Source of the DNA: JBHHWH01 sp046756405
Lineage (GTDB): Bacteria; Actinomycetota; Acidimicrobiia; Spongiisociales; ZC4RG35
Length of the DNA stretch: 36,329 nucleotides
Assembly: GCA_046756405.1 (NCBI GenBank)
Contig: JBHHWH010000018.1
Location: forward strand, 1 to 36,329
Reading direction: 5' to 3'
This document shows positions 8,173 through 15,469 of this stretch, in pieces. Position numbers and translations under genes: made by a program. Each line of letters opens with the position of its first letter. Positions within the stretch are counted from its first letter, which is position 1. Under the pieces are notes generated by a model, which saw only the letters and a program-made list of their open reading frames with translations, was not told where the DNA came from and did no database searches.

Positions 8173-8190
8173 CTGATGCGGATGCATCAG
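8173..8190. repeat. Perfect 7-bp inverted repeat in the divergent promoter region
   Basis: CTGATGC and GCATCAG arms are separated by GGAT. The repeat lies between the two divergent start sites, upstream of both promoters, and could be an operator or activator site. It is unlike the TetR-type palindrome at 8241-8264. Confidence 0.4.
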
Positions 8191-8212
8191 GGAAAATGAT
8201 GCGGCCAGCCGA

Positions 8213-8241
8213 TTGAGTCGTCGGAGGCCCACCGATAACAT
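8213..8241 (+). promoter_or_regulatory. Predicted sigma70-type promoter of the bcr operon
   Basis: TTGAGT (8213-8218), a 17-nt spacer and TAACAT (8236-8241) place the transcription start near 8248, inside the palindromic operator. This gives a leader of about 23 nt carrying an AGGA before the bcrC ATG at 8271. Confidence 0.55.
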
Positions 8242-8264
8242 CCTGACTAACCGGTCAGTCAGGA
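8241..8264. promoter_or_regulatory. TetR-type palindromic operator at the bcr promoter
   Basis: A 24-nt palindrome centred on CCGG at 8252.5: left half TCCTGACTAACC, right half GGTCAGTCAGGA, with only one mismatched pair (A8249 against C8256). The TGACTnACC|GGTnAGTCA shape is typical of TetR/AcrR-family operators. It abuts the -10 box and covers the predicted start of transcription, so binding would repress. The best candidate ligand is the TetR protein at 12421-13032, downstream in the same direction. Confidence 0.7.
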
Positions 8265-8270
8265 AGGGCC

Positions 8271-9434
8271 ATGGAAGAACAGCTCGCCGAGATCATCGAA
8301 ACCTGCCGCATCGCCGTCGAAGACCCCGACTACCCCGAAGTCAAGAAGTGGCTGGAGGAGCACCCCGACGGCAAGGTGCTCGGCCATTTCCAGGTGTACT
8401 TCCCCGAGGAGCTGGCCCACGCCGCGGGCATGTTCCCTCTCAAGCTGAAGGGCTTCGACCGCACCGTCCAGCTCAAGGAGGCCGACGCTCACATCGCCGC
8501 CTTCGTCTGCTCGATCCTCAGGACCTGCCTGGAGCAGGCCCTGTCGGGCCGGCTCGACTTCCTCGACATGTACGTCACCCACCCCATCTGTGACGCCGCC
8601 CGCCATCTCAACGGGGTGTGGACCCGCCTCTTCGACGACATCAGTTGCCAGATTCTCTACCTGCCCCAGAACGCGGCCTCCCCCTACGCCCACGCCTACC
8701 TGGTGGCGGAGTACAAGCGAATCGCCGCGGTCATCGAAGAGATCACCGGACGGGAGATCACCGACGAAGCCCTGAGGAACAGCATCGAGGTCTTCAACGA
8801 GAACCGTCGTCTGCTGCGGGAGCTGTATCAGATCCGGCGAGAGACCCCGTGGCAGGTGAGCCTCACCGAGTCCTACATGCTGATGACTGCCGCTGCGGCG
8901 ATGCCCCGGGAGAGGCACAACGAACTGCTACGCCAGGCCCTCCCCCTGATCCGGGCCCGTGACCACCGTCCCCAGGACAAGCTGCGGATCGTCTTCGAAG
9001 GCGGGTACTGCGAACAGCCCCCTATCGAGCTGATGTCGGTGCTCCAGGACGTCGCCTACGTGGTGGACGACGACTTCATGATCGGCCTCCGCTGGATCCT
9101 CGACGACATCCCCACCGAAGGCGACCCCATCGAGAACCTGGCCCGGGCCTACCTGGAGAACTCCAGCTACAGCCCGGTCCAGCACGACCCCCGCAAGCCC
9201 AAGGAGAAGATGCTGTTCAACCGGATCCAAGAGGCCGGCGCCGAAGCAGCCATCGTCGCCGCCCCCAAGATGTGCGAGCCGGGGCTCGAAGAGCAGGTCA
9301 CCTACGACGCTGCCCTCGTCGCCGCCGGCATCCCCCACCTGGTCATGGAGTTCGAGGAGAAGACCGCGAACTTCGAACAGATGCGGATGGAGGTCGAGAC
9401 CTTCGCCGAGTCCCTGCTCTTCGAGTTCGTATAG
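8271..9434 (+). CDS. bcrC: Class I benzoyl-CoA reductase-like, subunit C (2-hydroxyacyl-CoA dehydratase superfamily)
   Basis: A 387-residue protein matching the BcrC/BadD/BzdN length and layout. In class I benzoyl-CoA reductase this subunit, with BcrB, carries the Fe-S/active-site part that reduces the benzene ring of benzoyl-CoA to a cyclic dienoyl-CoA. Recognisable stretches are AAGMFPLKLKG near residue 51, ALSGRLDFLDM near 90, PICDAARHLNG (Cys107), and EGGYCEQPP (Cys247) followed by VVDDDF. The arrangement is that of BcrC, not of hydroxyglutaryl- or lactyl-CoA dehydratase. Cys80, Cys107, Cys247 and Cys335 are candidate cluster ligands. It is first in a four-gene operon with a promoter and TetR-type operator directly upstream. 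A related arylcarboxyl-CoA reductase or dehydratase of different substrate range remains possible. Confidence 0.85.
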   Translation: MEEQLAEIIETCRIAVEDPDYPEVKKWLEEHPDGKVLGHFQVYFPEELAHAAGMFPLKLKGFDRTVQLKEADAHIAAFVCSILRTCLEQALSGRLDFLDMYVTHPICDAARHLNGVWTRLFDDISCQILYLPQNAASPYAHAYLVAEYKRIAAVIEEITGREITDEALRNSIEVFNENRRLLRELYQIRRETPWQVSLTESYMLMTAAAAMPRERHNELLRQALPLIRARDHRPQDKLRIVFEGGYCEQPPIELMSVLQDVAYVVDDDFMIGLRWILDDIPTEGDPIENLARAYLENSSYSPVQHDPRKPKEKMLFNRIQEAGAEAAIVAAPKMCEPGLEEQVTYDAALVAAGIPHLVMEFEEKTANFEQMRMEVETFAESLLFEFV

Positions 9435-9440
9435 GAGCCG

Positions 9441-10751
9441 ATGATGGAAACCCAGAAAGTGGCGATCCGCCCACCCCTAAAGCTGGCCGGCAACACCCGG
9501 GCCGCCAGCCGCTCCCTCATGGACCAGTGGTGGACCAAGCTGACCAATGCCGCCGAGACCTCGAGCCGGCCAGTGGCCAACACCTTCGTCATGGGCTCGA
9601 TGGCGGAGATCCTCAACACGTTCGACCTGCTGATGAACTTCCCCGAGATCGCCGCTCTCCAGACAGCAGTCAAAGGCCGGTCCATGGACTATCTGCTGGC
9701 CGCCGAGGACCTGGGCTATTCGGCGGACATCTGCGGCTACGTCAAGGTCGACATTGGCCTCCACGCCACCGGGGGTGACCACCCCCTGGGCAAGTACCCC
9801 AAGCCAGGGATGGTGGTCGCCTCCAACATGTGCAACACCTACATCAAGTGGGCCGAAGTCTGGGAGCGGGACTTCGGCTGCCCGGTCTTCGTCCTCGACC
9901 TTCCCGGATGGAGGGGAACCGGCTTCGAATACGACACCACTTCCGACACCTTCAAGAACGACGTCAAGTACGTCGAGGGTCAGCTCCGGGATCTGATCAG
10001 CCTCTGTGAGGAGGTGTCAGGCAAGCCCTTCGACATCGACAAGCTGCGGGAGATCATGGGGCGGGTCAACCGGATGTCCGAGCTGTACCAGACGATCATC
10101 GCCATGAACAAGAACCGGCCCGCCCCCTTCAACGCCCTCACCGAGGGAATCAACTACATGGGCATCGCCAACATCCTTCGCGGCCAGCCCGAGGGAGTCG
10201 AGTTCATGGAGACCGTCCTCGCAGAGCTGGAGGAGCGGTTAGCCCACGGTGTGGGTGCAGTACCCAACGAGAAGTTCCGCCTCCTCCTGGTGGGCACCGC
10301 CTGCTACACCAATTTCCGCGACTTCGTGGGCATGTTCGAACGCTGGGATGGAGTGTTCGTGGCCAGCGAGTACATGTCCTACGCCGGTGGCGGGCTCGAC
10401 CGAGGCGTCCGCTACGACCTGGACCGACCCATCGAGAGCCTCGCCGAGCAGATCCTCATCACGGCGCAGCCCTCCATGAGCGGGATCTTCTTCTCCCACG
10501 AGTGGCAGCAGAAGATGGTCGAGGAATACGCGGTTGACGGGATCTGCTACCACGGAGTCAAGTCGTGCCGAACCACCGGCGCCGGCCTTCCCGACGCCCG
10601 GGAGTGGCTGATGACCAAGGCGGGGGTGCCGGGGCTGTTCATCCAGTCCGACCTGGTGGACAAGCGGCTCTGGTCCGAGGCCCAGATGAGGAACCGGATC
10701 GACGCCTTCTTCGAGAGTCTCGAGAGCAAGCGAGTGCAGGCAGGAGTTTGA
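9441..10751 (+). CDS. bcrB: Class I benzoyl-CoA reductase-like, subunit B (2-hydroxyacyl-CoA dehydratase superfamily)
   Basis: 436 residues (434 if the second ATG at 9444, better spaced from AGGAG, is used), the size of BcrB/BadE/BzdO. Family-like features in order are EILNTFDLLMNFPE near residue 55, ADICGYVKVDIG (Cys98), NMCNTYIKWAEVW (Cys131), GCPVFVLDLPGW (Cys147), GVKSCRTTGAG (Cys376), and a C-terminal SDLVDKRLWSEAQMRNRIDAF that closely follows the ETDLVDPRYF-type ending of Thauera BcrB as I remember it. BcrB and BcrC form the catalytic half of the reductase. It starts 6 nt after bcrC and ends 1 nt before the first ATPase gene, so it is clearly co-transcribed. Enzyme family is confident; substrate (benzoyl-CoA or a substituted analogue) is inferred. 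Confidence 0.86.
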   Translation: MMETQKVAIRPPLKLAGNTRAASRSLMDQWWTKLTNAAETSSRPVANTFVMGSMAEILNTFDLLMNFPEIAALQTAVKGRSMDYLLAAEDLGYSADICGYVKVDIGLHATGGDHPLGKYPKPGMVVASNMCNTYIKWAEVWERDFGCPVFVLDLPGWRGTGFEYDTTSDTFKNDVKYVEGQLRDLISLCEEVSGKPFDIDKLREIMGRVNRMSELYQTIIAMNKNRPAPFNALTEGINYMGIANILRGQPEGVEFMETVLAELEERLAHGVGAVPNEKFRLLLVGTACYTNFRDFVGMFERWDGVFVASEYMSYAGGGLDRGVRYDLDRPIESLAEQILITAQPSMSGIFFSHEWQQKMVEEYAVDGICYHGVKSCRTTGAGLPDAREWLMTKAGVPGLFIQSDLVDKRLWSEAQMRNRIDAFFESLESKRVQAGV

Positions 10752-10752
10752 C

Positions 10753-11562
10753 ATGCTGGTAGCAGGAGTAGACGTCGGCTCGACCCAGACCAAGGCGGTG
10801 ATCCTCAACGGGGACCGCGGGATCCTGGGTCGGGGTCTGGGCCCCACCGGAGCGAAGCTGGCCGAAGCCGGCCAGAACGCCTTCAACCTGGCCCTGGAGG
10901 ACGCCGGGTTCACGGAGTCTCAGGTCTCCTTCGTCGTGGGCACCGGTTACGGGCGGTTCAACATCGACTTCGGCGACGCCCAGGTCACCGAGATCTCGTG
11001 TCACGCCCGCGGGGCCGTGCACCTGTTCCCCAACACCCGCTGCGTGCTCGACATCGGCGGCCAGGACACCAAGGCCATCAAGGTCAGCGAAGACGGCCAG
11101 GTGATCGACTTCAACATGAATGACAAGTGCGCCGCCGGCACGGGACGGTTCCTCGGTGCCGCCTCCGACGCCTTGGAGATCCCCCTCGGCGAGCTGGGTC
11201 CCCTGGCCCTCACCGCCAAGAACCCGGTCAAGATGACCACCACCTGCACCGTCTTCGCCGAGTCGGAGATCCTCGGGTGGCTGGCGAAGGGACGGAGAGT
11301 GGAGGACGTGCTCATGGGAGTGCACCAGTCCATCGCCTCCCGCAGCGTGGCGCTGCTGAACCGGGTAGGCATCGAGCCCGAAATCACCTTCACCGGCGGG
11401 GTGACCCGCAACCAGGCCATGGTGGAGCTGATCTCGGAGCTGGTGGGTTTTCGTGTCAACACCAGCGAGGAGTCGCACTACTGCGGTGCCATCGGAGCGG
11501 CCCTGTTCGCCCTAGATCAGGTCCTGACCGGCGCCGCGGCAGAGAGAGGAGCGCCCGCATGA
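10753..11562 (+). CDS. bcrA: Benzoyl-CoA reductase/dehydratase activator ATPase, first copy (BcrA/BzdP-like)
   Basis: A 269-residue ASKHA ATPase that would couple ATP hydrolysis to one-electron transfer into BcrBC. Visible are phosphate-1 AGVDVGSTQTKAVI (residues 4-17), phosphate-2 DIGGQDTKAI (100-109), the adenosine motif TGGVTRNQAM, and the two cysteines that at a dimer interface hold a shared [4Fe-4S] cluster: Cys126 in NDKCAAGTGRF and Cys165 in TTCTVFAESE. AGGAG precedes the ATG by 6 nt. It overlaps the next ATPase by 4 bp (ATGA). Having two different activators fits a reductase heterodimer rather than the homodimer of dehydratases. It is much shorter than the roughly 435-residue Thauera BcrA and closer in size to the Azoarcus-type BzdP, so the A assignment rests on gene order. 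Confidence 0.82.
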   Translation: MLVAGVDVGSTQTKAVILNGDRGILGRGLGPTGAKLAEAGQNAFNLALEDAGFTESQVSFVVGTGYGRFNIDFGDAQVTEISCHARGAVHLFPNTRCVLDIGGQDTKAIKVSEDGQVIDFNMNDKCAAGTGRFLGAASDALEIPLGELGPLALTAKNPVKMTTTCTVFAESEILGWLAKGRRVEDVLMGVHQSIASRSVALLNRVGIEPEITFTGGVTRNQAMVELISELVGFRVNTSEESHYCGAIGAALFALDQVLTGAAAERGAPA

Positions 11563-12371
11563 ACCTGACAGTCGGAATCGACCTTGGATCGAGCTACACC
11601 AAGGCAGCGGTAGTCGACGAAAACGGCTTCATCGAGTCGACCCACATCCGTAGGACGGGGTTCCACTTCAGCAAGGCCGTCGAAGACGCCCTCACCCAGG
11701 CCCTGGACAAGGCCGGGCTGAGCAGGGATGACATCGGCTACATCGCTACCACCGGCTTCGGCCGGTACGCCGTCCCGGACGTCAGCGATCTGGCGATCAC
11801 CGAGCTGACCTGCCACGCCTACGCCGCCCATGTGTGGATGCCCGAGGTCCGCACCCTCCTCGATGTGGGAGGACAGACGGTGAAGGCTCTCAAGGTGGAC
11901 GAGCATGGCCGAGTCGTGGGCTTCAGGCTCAACGACAAGTGCGCTGCCGGCGCGGGAGCTTTCCTCCAGAAGACCCTGGAGTATCTGGGCTACGAGATCG
12001 ACGAGCTCGCCGCCCTGGCCGCCGCCGGAAGAGATCCGGTGACGGTCTCCAGCGTCTGCACGGTCTTCGCCGAGTCTGAGATCATCAACCACCTGGCCGC
12101 CAACCGCAGCGTCGAAGACGTCTGCGCCGGGGCGGTGATCGCCCTCACCGGTCGAGCGGCACAGCTGGTGAAGAGGGTCAAGGCGGAGCCTCCGTTTGGT
12201 CTCACCGGCGGCCTGGCAGGGGTCAAGCTGCTGCCTGACAAGCTCAGCGAGGAACTGGGCTCACCGTTCCAAGTACCGCCGGACGATCTCGGTGTCTACG
12301 CCGGTGCCTACGGGGCAGCCCTCCTCGCCCACCAGAGGCTCCGGAAGCGCCTGGAGCAAGTCCCTGCTTGA
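11559..12371 (+). CDS. bcrD: Benzoyl-CoA reductase/dehydratase activator ATPase, second copy (BcrD/BzdQ-like)
   Basis: A 270-residue paralogue of the preceding ATPase. It starts at the ATG overlapping that gene's stop; the same reading frame is open further upstream but that part is a shadow. Motifs are VGIDLGSSYTKAAV (residues 5-18), DVGGQTVKAL (102-111), Cys128 in NDKCAAGAGAF, Cys167 in SSVCTVFAESE, and LTGGLAG near the C-terminus. The phosphate-2 motif reads GGQTVK instead of the GGQDTK of the first copy, a difference between the two halves of the predicted heterodimer. Together with bcrA it would drive electron transfer from ferredoxin to BcrBC. It is the last structural gene of the operon; the TetR gene starts 49 nt later. 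Confidence 0.82.
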   Translation: MNLTVGIDLGSSYTKAAVVDENGFIESTHIRRTGFHFSKAVEDALTQALDKAGLSRDDIGYIATTGFGRYAVPDVSDLAITELTCHAYAAHVWMPEVRTLLDVGGQTVKALKVDEHGRVVGFRLNDKCAAGAGAFLQKTLEYLGYEIDELAALAAAGRDPVTVSSVCTVFAESEIINHLAANRSVEDVCAGAVIALTGRAAQLVKRVKAEPPFGLTGGLAGVKLLPDKLSEELGSPFQVPPDDLGVYAGAYGAALLAHQRLRKRLEQVPA

Positions 12372-12379
12372 TGCCCTCG

Positions 12380-12394
12380 CCCGCCCAAGGCGGG
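12380..12394. terminator. Weak GC hairpin between bcrD and the TetR gene
   Basis: A 6-bp stem, CCCGCC and GGCGGG, with a 3-nt loop and no T-run. It may attenuate transcription from the bcr operon into the TetR gene, but this is weak evidence for a terminator. Confidence 0.25.
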
Positions 12395-12420
12395 TCGGCG
12401 CCCTACCCTGAGGGGCCGCT

Positions 12421-13032
12421 ATGGCCGAAACAATCACGCCCCGACCGGTGGCCGCCAACCGAAAACAGGGCCACATCATCCGGACCACCTACCGCGCCAT
12501 CAGTGAGAAGGGTGTCCACCGGGTCTCCCTCCAGGAGATCGCCGAACGGGCCGAGGTGAGCAAGGGGATCATCCTCTACCACTTCGGCACCAAGGACAAC
12601 CTGATCCTGAAGACCATGGAGTGGGTCCTGGAACGCAACGCGGAGAGGATCCGCAAGGCGATGGCCACCGAGACCAACCCGACCCGCCAAGTACGGATGA
12701 TGATCGAGGTGATCTTCCTCAACCCCGACTCGAACCGGCGTTTCTACCTGACCTATCTGGACCTCCTGGACCACGCTGCCCGGGTGGCCGAGTTCAGCAA
12801 GCTCAACGCTGCCTTCGACTCGATCGTCAACGCCCTCTACGCCGACGTCATCCGCGGCGGGATCGAAGCGGGCGAGTTCGTAGTCGAAGACGTCGACGAG
12901 GCTGCCAAGACGCTGCGGGCGATCGTCGACGGGCTCTTCCTCCAGTGGCTCCAGGAGGACAACTGGCATGACCTCCATCCTCACTACCGCACCATGTGCG
13001 AACGCGCCGTCCTCCGCTTCCTCGGTACCTAA
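12421..13032 (+). CDS. TetR/AcrR family transcriptional regulator
   Basis: A 203-residue protein. The N-terminal helix-turn-helix is typical of TetR: IIRTTYRAISEKGVHRVSLQ, then EIAERAEVSKGIILYHFGTKDNLI at about residues 40-63. The rest is an alpha-helical ligand-binding and dimer domain with a BetI-like flavour (LRAIVDGLFLQWLQED). GAGGGG lies 6 nt before the ATG. It sits 49 nt after bcrD on the same strand and is probably read from the bcr operon. The palindromes at 8241-8264 and 18989-19002 are of TetR operator type and lie on the promoters of the ring-reductase and box operons, so local repression relieved by an aromatic acid or its CoA ester is a reasonable inference. Known benzoyl-CoA pathway regulators BzdR/BoxR are of a different family. 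Confidence 0.9.
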   Translation: MAETITPRPVAANRKQGHIIRTTYRAISEKGVHRVSLQEIAERAEVSKGIILYHFGTKDNLILKTMEWVLERNAERIRKAMATETNPTRQVRMMIEVIFLNPDSNRRFYLTYLDLLDHAARVAEFSKLNAAFDSIVNALYADVIRGGIEAGEFVVEDVDEAAKTLRAIVDGLFLQWLQEDNWHDLHPHYRTMCERAVLRFLGT

Positions 13033-13055
13033 CCTGAACCGAGCCGTCCGCCGGA

Positions 13056-14495
13056 ATGTCAGCAGTGAGCAACGTCCCCAAACATCTCTTCGTCGTCTTC
13101 GGCGCCACAGGGGATCTGGCCCGGCGTAAACTGTTTCCGTCCCTCTACACCGTCGTCACCACCAAGGGGATCGTCGACCGCTGCTACCTCCTCGGAGCAT
13201 CGACCACCGAGATGAGCGATGGAGACTTCCGGGATTGGGCACGGGCTGCCTTGATCGAGGCCGGCCACGACGCGGCGGGGGCGGGAGCCTGGTGCGAGGA
13301 ACACCTCTTCTTCTGTCAGGTCGACCGTGACCCCAGCTCCTACGACGGGCTCCGCCGGCGTATCGAGGCCATCGAAGCCGCCGCGGATCTGCCCGGCAAC
13401 AGGGTCTTCTATCTCGCCCTGCCTCCCCCCGCCTTTCCCGCCGTAATCGACACCCTCGGCGAGGCGGGGCTGAATTCCAGCCCCGGCTGGACCCGGCTGG
13501 TCATAGAGAAGCCCTTCGGCACCGACCTCACCTCGGCCCGGGAGCTGAACGAGATCGTGGTCCGTCACTTCACCGAGTCCCAGGTCTACCGCATCGACCA
13601 CTACCTGGGGAAGGAAACCGTGCAGAACCTGTTGACCTTCCGCTTCTCCAACCCGATGTTCGAGAGCGTCTGGAACAGGGACCGGATCGCCTCGGTGGAG
13701 ATCACCGTCGCCGAACAGATAGGAATCGAAGGCCGGGCCTCCTACTACGACTCGGCGGGAGTTGTCCGAGACATGGTGCAGAACCATCTCACCCAGGTCA
13801 TGGCCCTGGTGGCCATGGAGCCGCCGATCACCTTCGGTGCCGACCACATCCGCAACGAGAAAGTGAAAGTGGTCGAGGCGGTGGCACCGATCGATCCCAA
13901 CAAGGTCGTCTTCGGCCAGTACAGCGCTGGCACCGTCGACGGCTCGCCGGTGCCGGGATACCGGGAGGAGAAGGGTGTTCCGGAGGACTCCAACACTCCC
14001 ACCTTCATCGACGTGGAACTGGAGGTGGACACCTGGCGCTGGCAGGGAGTGCCGTTCCGGCTCCGCACCGGCAAGCGGCTGGCCCGCCGGCTCACCGAAG
14101 TGGCGGTCACCTTCCGGCTTCCTCCCCTTTGCATCTTCCACGGCCGACACGACGACTGCGTGATCGAACCCGACACGCTGCTGATGACCCTCCAGCCCGA
14201 CGAGGGGTTCACGCTGCACTTCAACGTGAAGGCCCCGGGACAGGACCTGGCCCTCGACACTCAGGCCCTTCGCTTCAGCTACGGCGACGCCTACCGGACC
14301 CTGCCCGACGCCTACCAGACGTTGATCCTCGACATCATGGAGGGGGACCAGACCCTCTTCGTCCGCTCCGATGAGGCGGAAGACTCCTGGCGGCTCTGGG
14401 AGCCGCTCCTCGAGGTCGGCCGGAAGCCTCTCCCCTATCCGGCGGGAACCTGGGGGCCCGCCGCTCCTACGAGGTTCGCCGACCTAGGAAAGTAG
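13056..14495 (+). CDS. zwf: Glucose-6-phosphate 1-dehydrogenase
   Basis: A 479-residue protein catalysing NADP-dependent oxidation of glucose 6-phosphate to 6-phosphogluconolactone, the entry to the pentose-phosphate and Entner-Doudoroff routes. The N-terminal dinucleotide fold has FGATGDLARRK (residues 15-25), EKPFG is at 151-155, and the active-site signature RIDHYLGKE at 179-187 contains the catalytic His. The C-terminal region (RLRTGKRLARR, PDEGFTLHFNVK) is typical and full length. The start is ATG 13056 with no clear Shine-Dalgarno; GTG 13065 is an alternative. The 3' end overlaps nnrE by 12 bp tail to tail. It stands alone without pgl or gnd here. NADPH supply to the NADPH-dependent Box oxygenase is an attractive but unproven link. 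Confidence 0.96.
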   Translation: MSAVSNVPKHLFVVFGATGDLARRKLFPSLYTVVTTKGIVDRCYLLGASTTEMSDGDFRDWARAALIEAGHDAAGAGAWCEEHLFFCQVDRDPSSYDGLRRRIEAIEAAADLPGNRVFYLALPPPAFPAVIDTLGEAGLNSSPGWTRLVIEKPFGTDLTSARELNEIVVRHFTESQVYRIDHYLGKETVQNLLTFRFSNPMFESVWNRDRIASVEITVAEQIGIEGRASYYDSAGVVRDMVQNHLTQVMALVAMEPPITFGADHIRNEKVKVVEAVAPIDPNKVVFGQYSAGTVDGSPVPGYREEKGVPEDSNTPTFIDVELEVDTWRWQGVPFRLRTGKRLARRLTEVAVTFRLPPLCIFHGRHDDCVIEPDTLLMTLQPDEGFTLHFNVKAPGQDLALDTQALRFSYGDAYRTLPDAYQTLILDIMEGDQTLFVRSDEAEDSWRLWEPLLEVGRKPLPYPAGTWGPAAPTRFADLGK

Positions 14496-15230
14496 GAGAA
14501 CGTCGCTCTCAGCGAAGAGCGGCCCCACTTCGATGCCGAGGAACCTGGAGTACAGCTCGGGGGGTACTCCGATGTCGGCCAGGTAGAGCTCGCCCACGAC
14601 TCTCTCGATGCCCGGGACTCGCAGGCCCTCCTTGGGCAGGGCGAGAGTCATCGTCGCCGTGGCCACTACGGCAGGGTCGAAAACGGTCCCGGAATCGGCA
14701 TCTATGCCGGAAGGCACATCCAGGGAGAGAACGGGTGCACTCTTGTGGTTCGCCCACCGGATCAACTCTGCCGCCCCGTCCCGGGGCGCTCCCCGCAGGC
14801 TGTATCCGATCACCCCGTCAACCACCAGATCGGGGGTGTCGACGGCGCCCAGACCCGCAGGGTCGCCGATCTTGATGCCCATCCGGCGAACGATGTCGAG
14901 TTGGTGTGCCGGGACTGGAGCGAACTCCACCGCGGCCTTGGCCACCAGGACCTCCACCTGGGCGCCGTAGCTGTGGAGCCTCCGAGCCGCCACCAGCGCA
15001 CCTCCCCCGTTGCCTCCGGTGCCGGCGAGGACCACGATCCTCCTCCCCACCGGGTCTCCGTCGAGGAACCGCGCCCGGGCCAGGTGGGCCAGGGTCCTCC
15101 CGGCGTTCTCCATCATCTGGACCAGGTCGATGGAATAGTCTTCGATCATGGCCCGGTCCACTTCGACCATCTGGCTGGTAGTGAGCCACGGCAGCTCCGT
15201 GGTAGCCAACTGGGGTAGGTGCCGGACCAC
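14484..15230 (-). CDS. nnrE: NAD(P)H-hydrate epimerase-like protein (YjeF N-terminal domain only)
   Basis: A 248-residue stand-alone YjeF-N protein. The family interconverts the R and S forms of damaged NAD(P)H hydrates so that the dehydratase can repair them. Seen are the N-terminal LTTSQMVEVDRAM, a glycine-rich loop near residue 72, VVDGVIGYSLRGAPR, and LDVPSGIDADSG. The usual loop N-N-G-G-D-G reads GGNGGGAL, so the acidic residue that normally helps bind substrate or metal is Gly. This may mean altered or lost epimerase activity. There is no C-terminal NnrD dehydratase domain. The GTG start at 15230 has no Shine-Dalgarno and may be leaderless. It is convergent with zwf, with a 12-bp overlap. 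Confidence 0.85.
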   Translation of the reverse strand: MVRHLPQLATTELPWLTTSQMVEVDRAMIEDYSIDLVQMMENAGRTLAHLARARFLDGDPVGRRIVVLAGTGGNGGGALVAARRLHSYGAQVEVLVAKAAVEFAPVPAHQLDIVRRMGIKIGDPAGLGAVDTPDLVVDGVIGYSLRGAPRDGAAELIRWANHKSAPVLSLDVPSGIDADSGTVFDPAVVATATMTLALPKEGLRVPGIERVVGELYLADIGVPPELYSRFLGIEVGPLFAESDVLLLS

Positions 15231-15289
15231 GGTGTAACGCTAGCTGTGGCTCGCGAAGAGTTCTGAGAGGCCGGGCTCAGAAAGGCTCG

Positions 15290-15469
15290 GTGGGACCTGT
15301 CCACTACATAGATGAAGGCCAGGGCCCACCGATCATCTTCCTCCACGGCAACCCCGATTGGAGCTTCCGCTACCACAAAATCACTCTGGGCCTCAAGGAC
15401 CGTTTCCGGGGCATCGCCGTCTTCCCCAAGGAGATCCTGGCCTCAGGCGGGTGGCTGTCTCAGGTCAGG
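15290..15469 (+). pseudogene. Internally deleted alpha/beta hydrolase (haloalkane dehalogenase-like) remnant
   Basis: From GTG 15290 the frame reads a typical hydrolase N-terminus: GPVHYIDEGQGPPIIFLHGNP (positions about 15293-15355, oxyanion HGNP loop), then SFRYHKITLGLKDRFRGIA. Instead of the expected PDxxGxG and nucleophile elbow, it jumps directly to VFPKEILASGGWLSQV, which resembles the post-cap part of haloalkane dehalogenases. About 150 residues, including the nucleophile Asp, are missing, and the catalytic acid and His that should follow are absent too. After about 15470 the frame loses similarity and runs to a stop at 15535. The end overlaps the stop of the coiled-coil gene on the other strand. 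An in-frame internal deletion is the simplest reading; the parent enzyme is judged by eye. Confidence 0.6.

Noticed and set aside
8271..12371. Reading the four-gene operon as a 2-hydroxyglutaryl- or lactyl-CoA dehydratase
   Set aside because: Two different activators and BcrC/BcrB-like motifs (EGGYCEQPP, LSGRLDFLD, QSDLVDKR) fit benzoyl-CoA reductase better; kept only as an alternative.
13059..14219. 386-codon open frame opposite zwf
   Set aside because: Shadow of zwf, Gly/His/Val-rich translation without domain features.
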